The translations under genes and the position numbers were made by a program. Shown here piece after piece: positions 36,017 through 43,518 of a DNA stretch of 64,000 nt. The first letter of the stretch is position 1, and every line of letters begins with the position of its first letter. The notes beneath the pieces were generated by a model, which had not been told where the DNA came from, made no database searches, and was given only the letters and a program-made list of their open reading frames with translations. Source of the stretch: Candidatus Babeliaceae bacterium (GTDB lineage: Bacteria > Babelota > Babeliae > Babelales > Babelaceae); the NCBI GenBank assembly GCA_019744895.1, contig JAIETV010000001.1:1-64000 (forward strand). The letters are read 5' to 3'.

Positions 36017-37264
36017 TCAATCTTTGACAGGCCAGTATCGATCGTCCTTTCTTTTTCTGGTTTGAGAGGGCGCATGTTCTATCTTGCCAGTTTCGATTAG
36101 AGTTTTGATTATGTACTCATAATCTTTAGTGCCGCCACCGAGTACTCTTGAAGCACTTAATTGTCCCCATGTTATATGCTCTCCTGCAGTCTCTACTTTT
36201 TTACATATCCAGTTAAAAACAAGTCGACATTTGCGTTGATGATCAGATTCACCTAGCTCTCCCTCAAATAATTGGATGGTAGAATTGATGGCGGGAAGTA
36301 GCACCCAATAGGCTTGAATAATCGCCTGTTCACTTATTTCATGTGCATTTGGATCTTCAAAAACTTGCATTATCATAGCTAACTTAAGAAGATATGGGCT
36401 CCAACGTTTTACGTAAGGGTCTAGAATCTCCTTGCTATGTTCACCATACTGACCAGGCATTTCTATAATTTTGTTATGTAAATTGCTGAATAATTCGCTT
36501 GCTTTCTCTGATATCGTATAACTTTTTGTTCCTATGGCTTCTAATCGATCCTTTATTGCTTGTTCTTGATGTGAATTAGTAATAGGTGATTTAGATGGTA
36601 ACGCCTGCGGCTTTGCATCTTTATGTGATGGTGTGAATATTAAAAAACGTGCAAAAAATCCGCTAGCAACATCGTTTGGTTTTATATTCTCCTTTATCCA
36701 CGAAAGGGTTGAGACGCCACATACAGAAATGCACGGTTTTATAATTGAATAATTACCTTGTGTTTTGGTTTTGTATTGAAATAGATCAGGAACATCATAG
36801 AGTTCCGTCATAATCCCCTTAAGGTCATTATTGTGAGTCTTTTCCATATTTTGTAACCAAGGGCCAAACTCGCTTAAAAATATCGCACCATTATACCCTT
36901 GGGCTAGATGTTCGAGTAAGCCTTCTGTGGTGATCTTGCTTGGCAGTAAAACATTCTTGATTTTAATGGAAGCTACTTCTGCTGCGATCTCTTTTTTGTG
37001 ATCATCCGGGGCATCTTTGAGTTGTGCCTGGAGCTCTTGGACTGCTTTTGTTACATCTTTATATCTTTTAAGAGCTAATGCATATCCCTTACGCAAAGCG
37101 GTTGTTTTGAATTGGCCGCTATCCGCGATAACTATCGACCATATATTTGGATAAAGCGTTTGATAATATTCACCCTCCAATATAAAAACCTGTTTTTCTA
37201 GAAATGCAGCAACTGTTGTTAATACCGACAGCGTAACTATAAGTTGTATCGCAAATTGAATCAA
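36017..37264 (-). CDS. DUF3987-type helicase-like part of replication protein (frameshifted)
   Basis: The product is 415 aa. A phosphate-binding loop-like ADSGQFKTTALRKG lies at about 47-60, followed by the DUF3987 pattern (FLSEFGPWLQNMEKTHN, CISVCGVSTLSWIKENIKPNDVASGFFARFLIF). Such proteins are fused to Toprim primases in phages and islands. The frame begins inside the 3' end of the Toprim gene in another frame (95-base overlap), and its first residues continue that protein's fold, so the two frames most likely derive from a single gene broken by a frameshift, or joined by programmed frameshifting. Confidence 0.85.
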   Translation of the reverse strand: MIQFAIQLIVTLSVLTTVAAFLEKQVFILEGEYYQTLYPNIWSIVIADSGQFKTTALRKGYALALKRYKDVTKAVQELQAQLKDAPDDHKKEIAAEVASIKIKNVLLPSKITTEGLLEHLAQGYNGAIFLSEFGPWLQNMEKTHNNDLKGIMTELYDVPDLFQYKTKTQGNYSIIKPCISVCGVSTLSWIKENIKPNDVASGFFARFLIFTPSHKDAKPQALPSKSPITNSHQEQAIKDRLEAIGTKSYTISEKASELFSNLHNKIIEMPGQYGEHSKEILDPYVKRWSPYLLKLAMIMQVFEDPNAHEISEQAIIQAYWVLLPAINSTIQLFEGELGESDHQRKCRLVFNWICKKVETAGEHITWGQLSASRVLGGGTKDYEYIIKTLIETGKIEHAPSQTRKRKDDRYWPVKD

Positions 37265-38378
37265 TATAGTCTCCTAATATTTTTGGTAGCATACCAGGTG
37301 AGAATTTAGCGCAAGGATCTTCTTTTTCTAATGATTTCTGGGCGGTAATTTTAAGAGATTCTTTTGTGGATGGTGCTGACGCTATTCTAGTAATTTGTAT
37401 ATGAACTTCTTCTAAGCTACATACTTGGTGGAGATCATTGAAATCTGTATATGCATTTCCATCAAAATCAGTTCTTTTATCAACTGGGAATTCGGGAAAA
37501 ACAGCTTTGCCGCCAAAGGCATCAGCTGCCGCAATTGCCCTTTTTCTGCCAACTTCGTCGCTATCTCCAGCAATTATAAGTTCACTTTTGGGAAATGCGC
37601 CTTTTACGTTCTCAATTACTGGCATCAGGTTTCCGGCATCGTATGCAATGATTACTGGACTTAATCCTGCAGTATAAACACTTACACCAGTTGCCCAACC
37701 TTCGACAAAATATATAACATTATCATCTTTAAGATCACCCAGCGTATGGAAATTGCCTTTTTTTTCTCCATCAGTAAGAAAGCGTTTTTGTGTTTTACCG
37801 TTTTCGTCAATGTAAATAGATTGTAAGGAGCGAATTTTTCCATCTATGCCTCTTAAGGGAAGTATTATTCTGAGAGTGTCTTTAAAAGAGGTAAACTTGG
37901 CTCCTATAGGTTGAATATTTTTTAAGGATGGGTAAGTTAGATAGTCTTGCGAAGGGGGAGTGTCTACTGCCAGGGCCCATAATCTTTCAGCAGTTATTGC
38001 AGCTTTATCATGTAATTCTTTGATTATTTGATCGGCTGCCAATTTCTTTTTTTCCGATTCCGCATTAAGTTGCTGACGCTCTTGTTCAGAGATATTTAAC
38101 TTGTCATATGATTTGAAGACATATTTAGATCCTGTGCTCCAGGATCCATAGGCGCAGACCAGATATTCATTTTGTTTGAAAATTCCTGTGTGTGCAATGT
38201 ACCATTCATCAGGTTTATTCCTTTGTGAATCTGCTGAATATCTGCGGATTTTTTCATCAGCGATAATTTGATCGGGGCATGGTAACCCATTTTCCATCAT
38301 GTGTTGCCAGCACTCTGTTTGTAAACTGTGCTGTACTATGTTATAATTCATATACAATCCATTCATTTTGTAGGCCAT
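37170..38378 (-). CDS. Toprim primase-like part of replication protein (frameshifted)
   Basis: The product is 402 aa. The N-terminal part (about 1-190) resembles phage primase accessory regions, with RIILPLRGIDGKIRSLQSIY. The Toprim motif is EGWATGVSVYTAG (Glu near 233), then IIAGDSDEVGRKRA (Asp-x-Asp near 279) and TDFNDLH. The final 30 residues after the DYIDSICDTTYSYA region look out of frame, where the expected DUF3987 continuation appears in the +1 frame. Start may be internal (MNYNIV, 38351). It is preceded by an ACTCAACTT half-site. Confidence 0.85.
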   Translation of the reverse strand: MAYKMNGLYMNYNIVQHSLQTECWQHMMENGLPCPDQIIADEKIRRYSADSQRNKPDEWYIAHTGIFKQNEYLVCAYGSWSTGSKYVFKSYDKLNISEQERQQLNAESEKKKLAADQIIKELHDKAAITAERLWALAVDTPPSQDYLTYPSLKNIQPIGAKFTSFKDTLRIILPLRGIDGKIRSLQSIYIDENGKTQKRFLTDGEKKGNFHTLGDLKDDNVIYFVEGWATGVSVYTAGLSPVIIAYDAGNLMPVIENVKGAFPKSELIIAGDSDEVGRKRAIAAADAFGGKAVFPEFPVDKRTDFDGNAYTDFNDLHQVCSLEEVHIQITRIASAPSTKESLKITAQKSLEKEDPCAKFSPGMLPKILGDYIDSICDTTYSYAVGINNSCCISRKTGFYIGG

Positions 38379-38414
38379 CGTGGTAAAAACTGATGGCTTA
38401 TTTTTTATATATAC

Positions 38415-38684
38415 TCAACTTTTATTGATGATTTCTTCAAATTTTGAAATCACTTCTTGTTCTATTTGTTCAGCTATTTCTTTTCTGATTGGATGATAGA
38501 TATTAAGCCCTCCGGATAATTTAGCCCGCGTCGGGTACGTTAATCGAAATCCGCCCTGTGGACGAGTAAAGATCCCTATCGCGCTCATATAGAAACAGTC
38601 ATTAAAGATGAAGCTAGCGAAACCTACTAGGCCGTTTTGTGGTTTAATGGGTGTTATCTGAATGTCGCTTATATAGTTCTGCAT
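38415..38684 (-). CDS. SpoVG-family DNA/RNA-binding protein
   Basis: The product is 89 aa with the SpoVG layout: ISDIQITPIKP, then LVGFASFIFNDCFYMSAIGIFTRPQGGFRLTYPTR, then IYHPIRKEIAEQIEQEVISKFEE. SpoVG proteins are site-specific nucleic-acid binders; element-borne copies are common. It overlaps the upstream small gene by 41 bases. Confidence 0.78.
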   Translation of the reverse strand: MQNYISDIQITPIKPQNGLVGFASFIFNDCFYMSAIGIFTRPQGGFRLTYPTRAKLSGGLNIYHPIRKEIAEQIEQEVISKFEEIINKS

Positions 38685-38838
38685 ACATATTTCCCTTCGT
38701 TACATTTTTATCTTCATGAAGATCCGCTAAAGCCAAAAAGAATTCAGTGAGCTGCTTACGTTCATCGACCGTCAGCGGTTGTGTCGTATCTCGTGGCGGA
38801 ATATGAATTGTAAAACTTATGGATTTCTTGATCTTCAT
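38644..38838 (-). CDS. small hypothetical element protein
   Basis: The product is 64 aa from ATG 38838 (MKIKKSISF). It contains IHIPPRDTTQPLTVDERKQLTEFFLALADLHEDKN. No family is recognised. The start codon sits inside one arm of a 9-bp inverted repeat (38834-38842 with 38859-38867), so it may be masked in mRNA. An open frame continues upstream to 38877 without a ribosome site. Confidence 0.55.
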   Translation of the reverse strand: MKIKKSISFTIHIPPRDTTQPLTVDERKQLTEFFLALADLHEDKNVTKGNMYAELYKRHSDNTH

Positions 38839-38912
38839 ACAATTTCTTAAAATTGACCTTGTATGAAAATTTATCACGTTGTGTGGGGGCCCCCGGTGAC
38901 CGCCGCGTAGCG
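38834..38912. promoter_or_regulatory. inverted repeat plus GC-rich block with GGGGGCCCCC palindrome
   Basis: TTCATACAA (38834-38842) pairs with TTGTATGAA (38859-38867). Just beyond, 38883-38912 is about 83% G+C with the palindrome GGGGGCCCCC at 38885-38894, in a strongly AT-rich genome. It lies at the head of the SpoVG operon. It could be an operator, leader hairpin, or origin/transfer site; no relaxase is present. Confidence 0.4.
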
Positions 38913-39027
38913 TGTTAATGTAGCAACTGGATCGTGCGATTGATGTTGTTTGTAAAAGAAATAATTGGCGGTGTTAGTGATAATTCTAACGAAAGATCGA
39001 GAATCTTCTTCTATATTTATCGAGCAT

Positions 39028-40212
39028 TTATTCTTTTAGATGAATGCAGGATTTATATGACCAACTAATATCAAGAATACCGTTTTTAGAGGTTACGACT
39101 TGTTTTTTAAAGTGAAATGCTTTCATTAAGTTGGTATTTATAGTTCTTCTAGCATTCTTTATCTGATCTTTTTTTGAGGTATTTGAGTTCTCTTCGGCGA
39201 CACCTTTAATTGCATCGTAATGAATGGGTTGTTTTCTTTTTATTAAAAAGAAAAGCAATGCTGCTGAGGTTCCAGTAAGATCTGAATCAATATTCCCCTT
39301 TGTGACCGTTCCGCTTCTGAAACCACTTTTATCTGTATATGTATAGATATACTCTGTTGCATTGCTTTGAGCTTCTGAACTTTGTTTATTATTACTTACT
39401 TCAGTAGTAGACGATGGGCTCTCGGCAAGCAGTAATGGTTTTATGAACTCCCATACGTGATGCAGGTGGATTCTGCATTCTTCAATATCAAAACCTAGTA
39501 AAAGAGCTTTTTGAACATCATGCTGCTCCAGAGCTTCATCAAAATTTTTCACCTCAAGATCAAAGCAGTAAAGGGCAAAGTGTTGATTATCTTGTAATAA
39601 GGCGTGTCGTTTTTTTAAACGTTTCTCAATATCATTTAACTCATGAAAATGTATGAGGTAATGCATGCTATACCAAAGTGCAGTTTTTTTATCTCGTTCA
39701 ATGAGGGCAATATAATATTGCCATTCAGCTAGGCTTTGTGAAAAAATATATCCAACAACCTGACCGTTTTCACCGAACTTAATAAGCTTTTTTATGATGA
39801 CGCTATGATCCGTTGATCTATCATTCCTAATAAGCAGTGATGCTTTTCGCAACACATAATCCAACGCATATGCCTGTTCCCAACTCATTGGTCGGCTTGT
39901 TTTTTCAGTATCTTCATATTCTTGGAGATAAAAAGAAAGTGCTGGAATGGTGTCTTTATATTGTAACAATAAATTTTTTGCGGCATTCAGTTCATCAAAG
40001 GCTTTTGTTTTAAGCTCAAAACTACGTGCAAAGTATGGCTTGCCAGTTTCTGCAACAGTTTGTTTTATGTTGTCAAAAAGATGGTTGCGAGCAAGCTCCT
40101 TTCCAAATTCACATGCTATAGGCAAACGATTTTTAGGGCTTTGTGCTATTTTTTCACGATCAAATAGCGATTGTAATTTGTCATGAAGAGTTTTATTTTC
40201 TGTAGCTACCAT
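39028..40212 (-). CDS. hypothetical element protein
   Basis: The product is 394 aa from ATG 40212 (MVATENK) behind AAAGG. It is helical and charged up to about 285, then has a Ser/Thr/Asn/Gln-rich linker (about 265-300), then a C-terminal domain of about 90 residues (FLIKRKQPIHYDAIKGVAEENSNTSKKDQIKNARRTINTNL) that could be a winged-helix-like module. No family is recognised. Position at the element's far end suggests regulation or replication, but that is a guess. Confidence 0.72.
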   Translation of the reverse strand: MVATENKTLHDKLQSLFDREKIAQSPKNRLPIACEFGKELARNHLFDNIKQTVAETGKPYFARSFELKTKAFDELNAAKNLLLQYKDTIPALSFYLQEYEDTEKTSRPMSWEQAYALDYVLRKASLLIRNDRSTDHSVIIKKLIKFGENGQVVGYIFSQSLAEWQYYIALIERDKKTALWYSMHYLIHFHELNDIEKRLKKRHALLQDNQHFALYCFDLEVKNFDEALEQHDVQKALLLGFDIEECRIHLHHVWEFIKPLLLAESPSSTTEVSNNKQSSEAQSNATEYIYTYTDKSGFRSGTVTKGNIDSDLTGTSAALLFFLIKRKQPIHYDAIKGVAEENSNTSKKDQIKNARRTINTNLMKAFHFKKQVVTSKNGILDISWSYKSCIHLKE

Positions 40213-40293
40213 TTTATTACCTTTTTTTAACAATACGTTATTAGTATTAGTATAAGATTTTTAGGCAACAATGTGATCACCAAGATGAAGACT

Positions 40294-40485
40294 TTATCGT
40301 CCTCCAGCGCTTTTTGTATGGATCACTACCGCGAGCGTTTTGAGGATGCTTATGATCGCATCTTGGCGCGCTTTTTTGGCCCTGTTTCTCCGATCGATTT
40401 TTATAAGGAGTTCAACGTAATCACATAGTCTTTTTAACTCTTCAGGTGTTAACTTTATGTCGTTTTTGGTTGGTTGCTTTTTCAT
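40294..40485 (-). CDS. small basic hypothetical protein
   Basis: The product is 63 aa from ATG 40485 (MKKQPTKNDIKLTPEELKRL), followed by a very basic helix (KIDRRNRAKKARQDAIISILKTL). The frame is open further upstream, but that part overlaps the divergent Nudix gene start and has poor coding character. It resembles small element-borne accessory proteins. Last minus-strand gene before the strand switch. Confidence 0.5.
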   Translation of the reverse strand: MKKQPTKNDIKLTPEELKRLCDYVELLIKIDRRNRAKKARQDAIISILKTLAVVIHTKSAGGR

Positions 40486-40553
40486 GGTCTTGAGATTTGT
40501 TTTTGTGGTTATAGAGCGTTTACTCTGTAGGATGGATATGATATTATACGTAT

Positions 40554-40997
40554 ATGAACGGTATAATATTTCCCAATTTTGCATTACTCTTTTTGATAAA
40601 TCCACAACAAGAGATTCTTTTGTTGCGAAGAATAAATACACCTTTTAGTAATCACAGTTATTCGCTGCCTGGTGGAGAAATTAAATTGGGTGAGTCTGCA
40701 ACGCAAGCAGCCATCCGTGAGGCGGGTATAAGTCTTGATATTCATATAAAACCTGAAAATCTGCACTTTGTGCATCTTATGTCACGCAAGTGTAATGACC
40801 CAGAATTTTTTGCCTGTGTATTTCGGGTAGATTCTTATGATGGCACTTTGTGTAATAATCAACCAGCACGGCATGATGATCTGCGGTGGTTTGCCTTTGA
40901 TAAACTTCCTGAGAATATAGTCGCTGCACATCGGCAAGCAATTGAAATGATCGAAAAACATATTTCTTATTCAGAACATGGGTGGGGACCAAAATGA
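40554..40997 (+). CDS. Nudix-fold protein with incomplete Nudix box
   Basis: The product is 147 aa. Residues about 40-62 read GGEIKLGESATQAAIREAGISLDI. The family box is G-x5-E-x7-REU-x-EE-x-GU; here REA is followed directly by GISLDI, so the catalytic Glu-Glu pair is absent, as if 12 bases were lost in frame. The rest of the fold is well kept. Catalytic loss is expected unless another acidic residue substitutes. Its TGA overlaps the next ATG (ATGA), coupling it to the MazG-like gene. Confidence 0.85.
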   Translation: MNGIIFPNFALLFLINPQQEILLLRRINTPFSNHSYSLPGGEIKLGESATQAAIREAGISLDIHIKPENLHFVHLMSRKCNDPEFFACVFRVDSYDGTLCNNQPARHDDLRWFAFDKLPENIVAAHRQAIEMIEKHISYSEHGWGPK

Positions 40998-41395
40998 CGA
41001 AAATGCGTGTCTTTAAGCAAGAAAAATTGTGGCGCGACAAGATGATAGCCAAAGCAGAATCACAGGGCTCTGTGCTTCACTGGCGGAGGCTTGATGATAC
41101 TGAATATGACCAGCAATTACGCATAAAGCTACTTGAAGAAGCGGATGAGGTTCGCGCTGCTCAATCACGTGAAGAGCTTATGAATGAGATTGGCGACGTT
41201 TATGAGGTTATTAATTCACTTTGCGCTTTACACAATCTTTCAAAAAGTGAAATTATAGACATTCAAGATAAAAAACGGGCTGAACGTGGGGGCTTTGCTG
41301 AACGCAAGTTTGTAGACACCGCAGAGCATCCAGAGGGGAGCTATCTTGCTAATTATTGTCTTGCTGAGCCGCAAAAATATCCAGAAATAAAGTAA
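40994..41395 (+). CDS. MazG-like nucleoside triphosphate pyrophosphohydrolase
   Basis: The product is 133 aa from ATG 40994, chosen for the ATGA overlap and GGGGA ribosome site. The all-alpha NTP pyrophosphatase pattern is present: LWRDKM, then KLLEEADEVRAAQSREELMNEIGDVYEVINSL with the E-x2-E and E-x2-D metal ligands. These enzymes hydrolyse non-canonical or excess NTPs to NMPs. With the Nudix partner this would be a nucleotide-pool cleaning pair, of which the Nudix half may be inactive. Confidence 0.82.
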   Translation: MTKMRVFKQEKLWRDKMIAKAESQGSVLHWRRLDDTEYDQQLRIKLLEEADEVRAAQSREELMNEIGDVYEVINSLCALHNLSKSEIIDIQDKKRAERGGFAERKFVDTAEHPEGSYLANYCLAEPQKYPEIK

Positions 41396-41397
41396 CG

Positions 41398-41928
41398 TTA
41401 TTCAACCTCTACTATAGGATCAAAATTACCCAACGGCTTTATAAATAACTTTCCACCAGCAAGGGTACTGCCTTGAAGTGCCAAGAGTTCTTCTTGTAGT
41501 CGGGTATCTTTAACTGATACATGCCAGCGGGGGATTTCAAATTTTTCTGTTTGAGATGGTTCATTCACGCCAAGTTGTTGATGCATTTGAATGAGCAATT
41601 CTTCGATACGAGCGTCCTCAATGATTAAGTGCATTACGGGAATTGGTCTTTCTTGAGTTCCAAATATATCCGATTTTCCTACATTTACTCGTATGGGGCG
41701 TAATGTATTGATTGTTGCCAATATAGCCTCCGCTTTTTCCAATTTACCCTCGTCAGCTTCACCAAGATATGTAATGGTCATATGTACTGGATTAACTTGT
41801 TTACCTTCATAAGTAGCATTTGGAATCCGCATCCCGACGGTATATTTTAACAGCTGACTCTTCTCCATCGCAAAAACAGATGCGACTACTACACTGCATG
41901 ATACAATAATTATTTTTTTTAACATCAT
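41398..41928 (-). CDS. secreted 2H phosphoesterase-like protein
   Basis: The product is 176 aa from ATG 41928, set by AAAGGAACA just upstream. A signal peptide (about 1-20) is followed by a domain with two His-x-Thr/Ser motifs: HMT at 49-51 in PVHMTITYLGE and HVS at 136-138 in RWHVSV, spaced as in 2H phosphoesterases (2'-5' RNA ligase-like, cyclic phosphodiesterases, Usb1, viral 2-5A hydrolases). Such enzymes act on 2'-5' or cyclic nucleotide bonds. Export of one from a host-associated bacterium is unusual. Substrate not determinable here. Confidence 0.8.
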   Translation of the reverse strand: MMLKKIIIVSCSVVVASVFAMEKSQLLKYTVGMRIPNATYEGKQVNPVHMTITYLGEADEGKLEKAEAILATINTLRPIRVNVGKSDIFGTQERPIPVMHLIIEDARIEELLIQMHQQLGVNEPSQTEKFEIPRWHVSVKDTRLQEELLALQGSTLAGGKLFIKPLGNFDPIVEVE

Positions 41929-41935
41929 TGTTCCT

Positions 41936-42025
41936 TTAGTTTTGTTCTTGATTGCCGGGCTGTGGCGCGTTATTTTTAATATGCAAATGGAGCTCAAAGA
42001 TATCGGTATTATACATATCCAAGGT
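41936..42025 (-). pseudogene. C-terminal remnant of a paralogue of the gene at 42818
   Basis: Thirty codons read LDMYNTDIFELHLHIK...NQEQN and a stop, matching the end of the gene at 42818-43453 (MNMYNTDVFELHLQIKTQEQN). The following CAAGAACAAAACTAAAGGAACA is shared with the start region of the gene at 42807. The rest of this paralogue is gone, so a local duplication was followed by deletion. Confidence 0.7.
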
Positions 42026-42088
42026 AAACGTTATCAGGCAATAGGAATAATTAAAGACTGGATTGAAGAGCATGGAGAAACTAAATAA
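41981..42088 (+). pseudogene. short plus-strand frame, possible gene remnant
   Basis: A 35-aa frame ends GKRYQAIGIIKDWIEEHGETK, which reads like a genuine C-terminus, and a terminator follows at 42129-42154. Its first half overlaps, antisense, the remnant at 41936-42025, so it is probably the tail of a lost plus-strand gene joined at that point. Confidence 0.35.
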
Positions 42089-42128
42089 GTAGCTTTACAT
42101 ACTATAAGCATTGATCAATTTTAAAAGA

Positions 42129-42154
42129 AGCCTTTAAAAAGGCTCCTTTTCGTT
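42129..42154 (+). terminator. rho-independent terminator
   Basis: GAAGCCTTT/AAAGGCTCCTTTT hairpin with a T-rich tail on the plus strand, with no intact plus-strand gene before it; it fits the remnant frame ending at 42088. Confidence 0.55.
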
Positions 42155-42195
42155 AGCTTCTCTTTCTTGGCGAAAAGACATTTCTTTATCGCGTA

Positions 42196-42807
42196 TCAGC
42201 CATTGTGTGGTTGCTTTGATTCGTTAAGTTTCTTTATGAATTCATCAAACTTGAGAGTTGTTTTACAGTTGCTGGTGAGTTTTTGCTCTAATCTACCGTT
42301 ATTTTCATTAAATGAAACATTCACCGTATGGACGCATCGGGTATCCGCATCTGAAAGAGTGGTTTCTTTACCGTGTTGAGATTGTATTTCTTTTTTAAAA
42401 TCATCCGTTAATTCTGACATATCGAATGTTGTTACTTCGCTATCAGTGATAGAAGAAGTAATATTTATATAGTCAACTATATGGCTCATGCTAAAACTGC
42501 CAGAAGCGTATTGCCCATCGGCCACAAAACGAGCGCCTGGTATGTTATGGATTATATGATACATTCTTGCAGCGACTCCGCCAAGGAGTTGTAAATTCGT
42601 GCTATTGTGTATTCGAGCAAAAACAGTTCTAACTTCACTAAAGTCGCGCTTTATATCCTTTTTCCAACTGTCAGATCCTGTAAATACCGTAGTGCTGTCT
42701 TTTAGAAATTGCATGACATAATCGGTCTCAGAGACACAATCAGGGCCGTACGAAAATATCATTGGTGTTATAATACCAGCAGATAGAAATAATAATTTTT
42801 TAAACAT
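42196..42807 (-). CDS. secreted hypothetical protein
   Basis: The product is 203 aa from ATG 42807 (MFKKLLFLS), 5 bases after AAAGGAACA. The signal peptide is about 19 residues. The mature part is mixed alpha/beta with three cysteines and no recognised motif; a GARFVADGQYASGSFSMSHIVDYI stretch and a Lys-rich C-terminus are present. It starts 10 bases after the gene at 42818, so the two form an operon. Confidence 0.72.
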   Translation of the reverse strand: MFKKLLFLSAGIITPMIFSYGPDCVSETDYVMQFLKDSTTVFTGSDSWKKDIKRDFSEVRTVFARIHNSTNLQLLGGVAARMYHIIHNIPGARFVADGQYASGSFSMSHIVDYINITSSITDSEVTTFDMSELTDDFKKEIQSQHGKETTLSDADTRCVHTVNVSFNENNGRLEQKLTSNCKTTLKFDEFIKKLNESKQPHNG

Positions 42808-42817
42808 AATTGTTCCT

Positions 42818-43453
42818 TTAGTTTTGTTCTTGCGTTTTAATTTGTAAATGGAGCTCAAATACATCGGTATTATACATATTCATGGCGAATTTGATCATTG
42901 TATCATTATGTAAAGCAGCAGCCTTTCTTTCAAGATACCCTAACGTCCACCAGATTGGCATCACCGGGTTGATTGATTGTTGCTGAACCAACATGCCCTG
43001 GTCTTCTTGTAAATAATCTTTGATGTCTAATATGGTAGTAATATCCTGAATCTTAACGAGATATGTCTCTTTGGGCGCTCTTATTTTAATGGTCTTTGCA
43101 GCTCTTACCCATGGCTTAAGAGATACTGCAGAAATCGCATCTGTATCCCACAATTGCCAACGGCTAGTAAGGCCCCCGCCAAGGCGATCGTCCCCAAGCT
43201 CCCATGCAGCACCATTGGCAATGGCAACTCCACCCAAAGTTTTTTGACCAAAGGCTCTATTGCCAAATTCCTCAATGCACCAGGCGATATCATTGGCCTT
43301 TTGCTTATCTCCTGCTTCAATGGCTGTTCGTCTCAGTTCTTGTAGCTTTTCAATATGAGCATCAATTTTCTGAATACTTTCTTCTGGCAATTCCAACCCA
43401 AAAGCTGAGGCAGTTATTAAACTGCACGATAAGATTAATAATTTTTTAAACAT
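42818..43453 (-). CDS. secreted hypothetical protein
   Basis: The product is 211 aa from ATG 43453 (MFKKLLILSCSLITASAFG signal peptide); an upstream in-frame GTG lacks support. The mature part begins with a coiled-coil helix (ESIQKIDAHIEKLQELRRTAIEAGDKQKAND), followed by a Trp-rich central part (AAWELGDDRLGGGLTSRWQLWDTD). No family is recognised. Its C-terminal 20 codons are duplicated at 41936-42025. Confidence 0.72.
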   Translation of the reverse strand: MFKKLLILSCSLITASAFGLELPEESIQKIDAHIEKLQELRRTAIEAGDKQKANDIAWCIEEFGNRAFGQKTLGGVAIANGAAWELGDDRLGGGLTSRWQLWDTDAISAVSLKPWVRAAKTIKIRAPKETYLVKIQDITTILDIKDYLQEDQGMLVQQQSINPVMPIWWTLGYLERKAAALHNDTMIKFAMNMYNTDVFELHLQIKTQEQN

Positions 43454-43518
43454 AGGATTCACTCGAATTAATAAGAAAATGGTGAATAATTATCTTTACA
43501 AAGTATATGCAGAAAACA

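Larger units (their letters stand above)
32381..40500. mobile_element. integrative element at tRNA-Arg (right end approximate)
   Basis: Twelve consecutive minus-strand genes start with a large serine recombinase abutting tRNA-Arg and continue with HigBA-like toxin-antitoxin, phage-type small proteins, a Toprim/DUF3987 replication protein, SpoVG-like and unknown proteins. The direction of transcription is uniform and differs from the host-like plus-strand genes that resume at 40554. No second copy of the tRNA 3' end was seen, so the right boundary is an estimate; large serine recombinases may use cores too short to see. No terminase large subunit, capsid, relaxase or T4SS gene is present, so it resembles a satellite or plasmid-like element more than a complete phage or ICE. 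Confidence 0.7.

Noticed and set aside
40234-40553. Search for a duplicated tRNA-Arg 3' end as right attachment site
   Set aside because: No stretch matching the tRNA 3' end (GTTCGAGCCCTGCCAGGCGC) was found here or elsewhere in the accessory region, so no attR is annotated.
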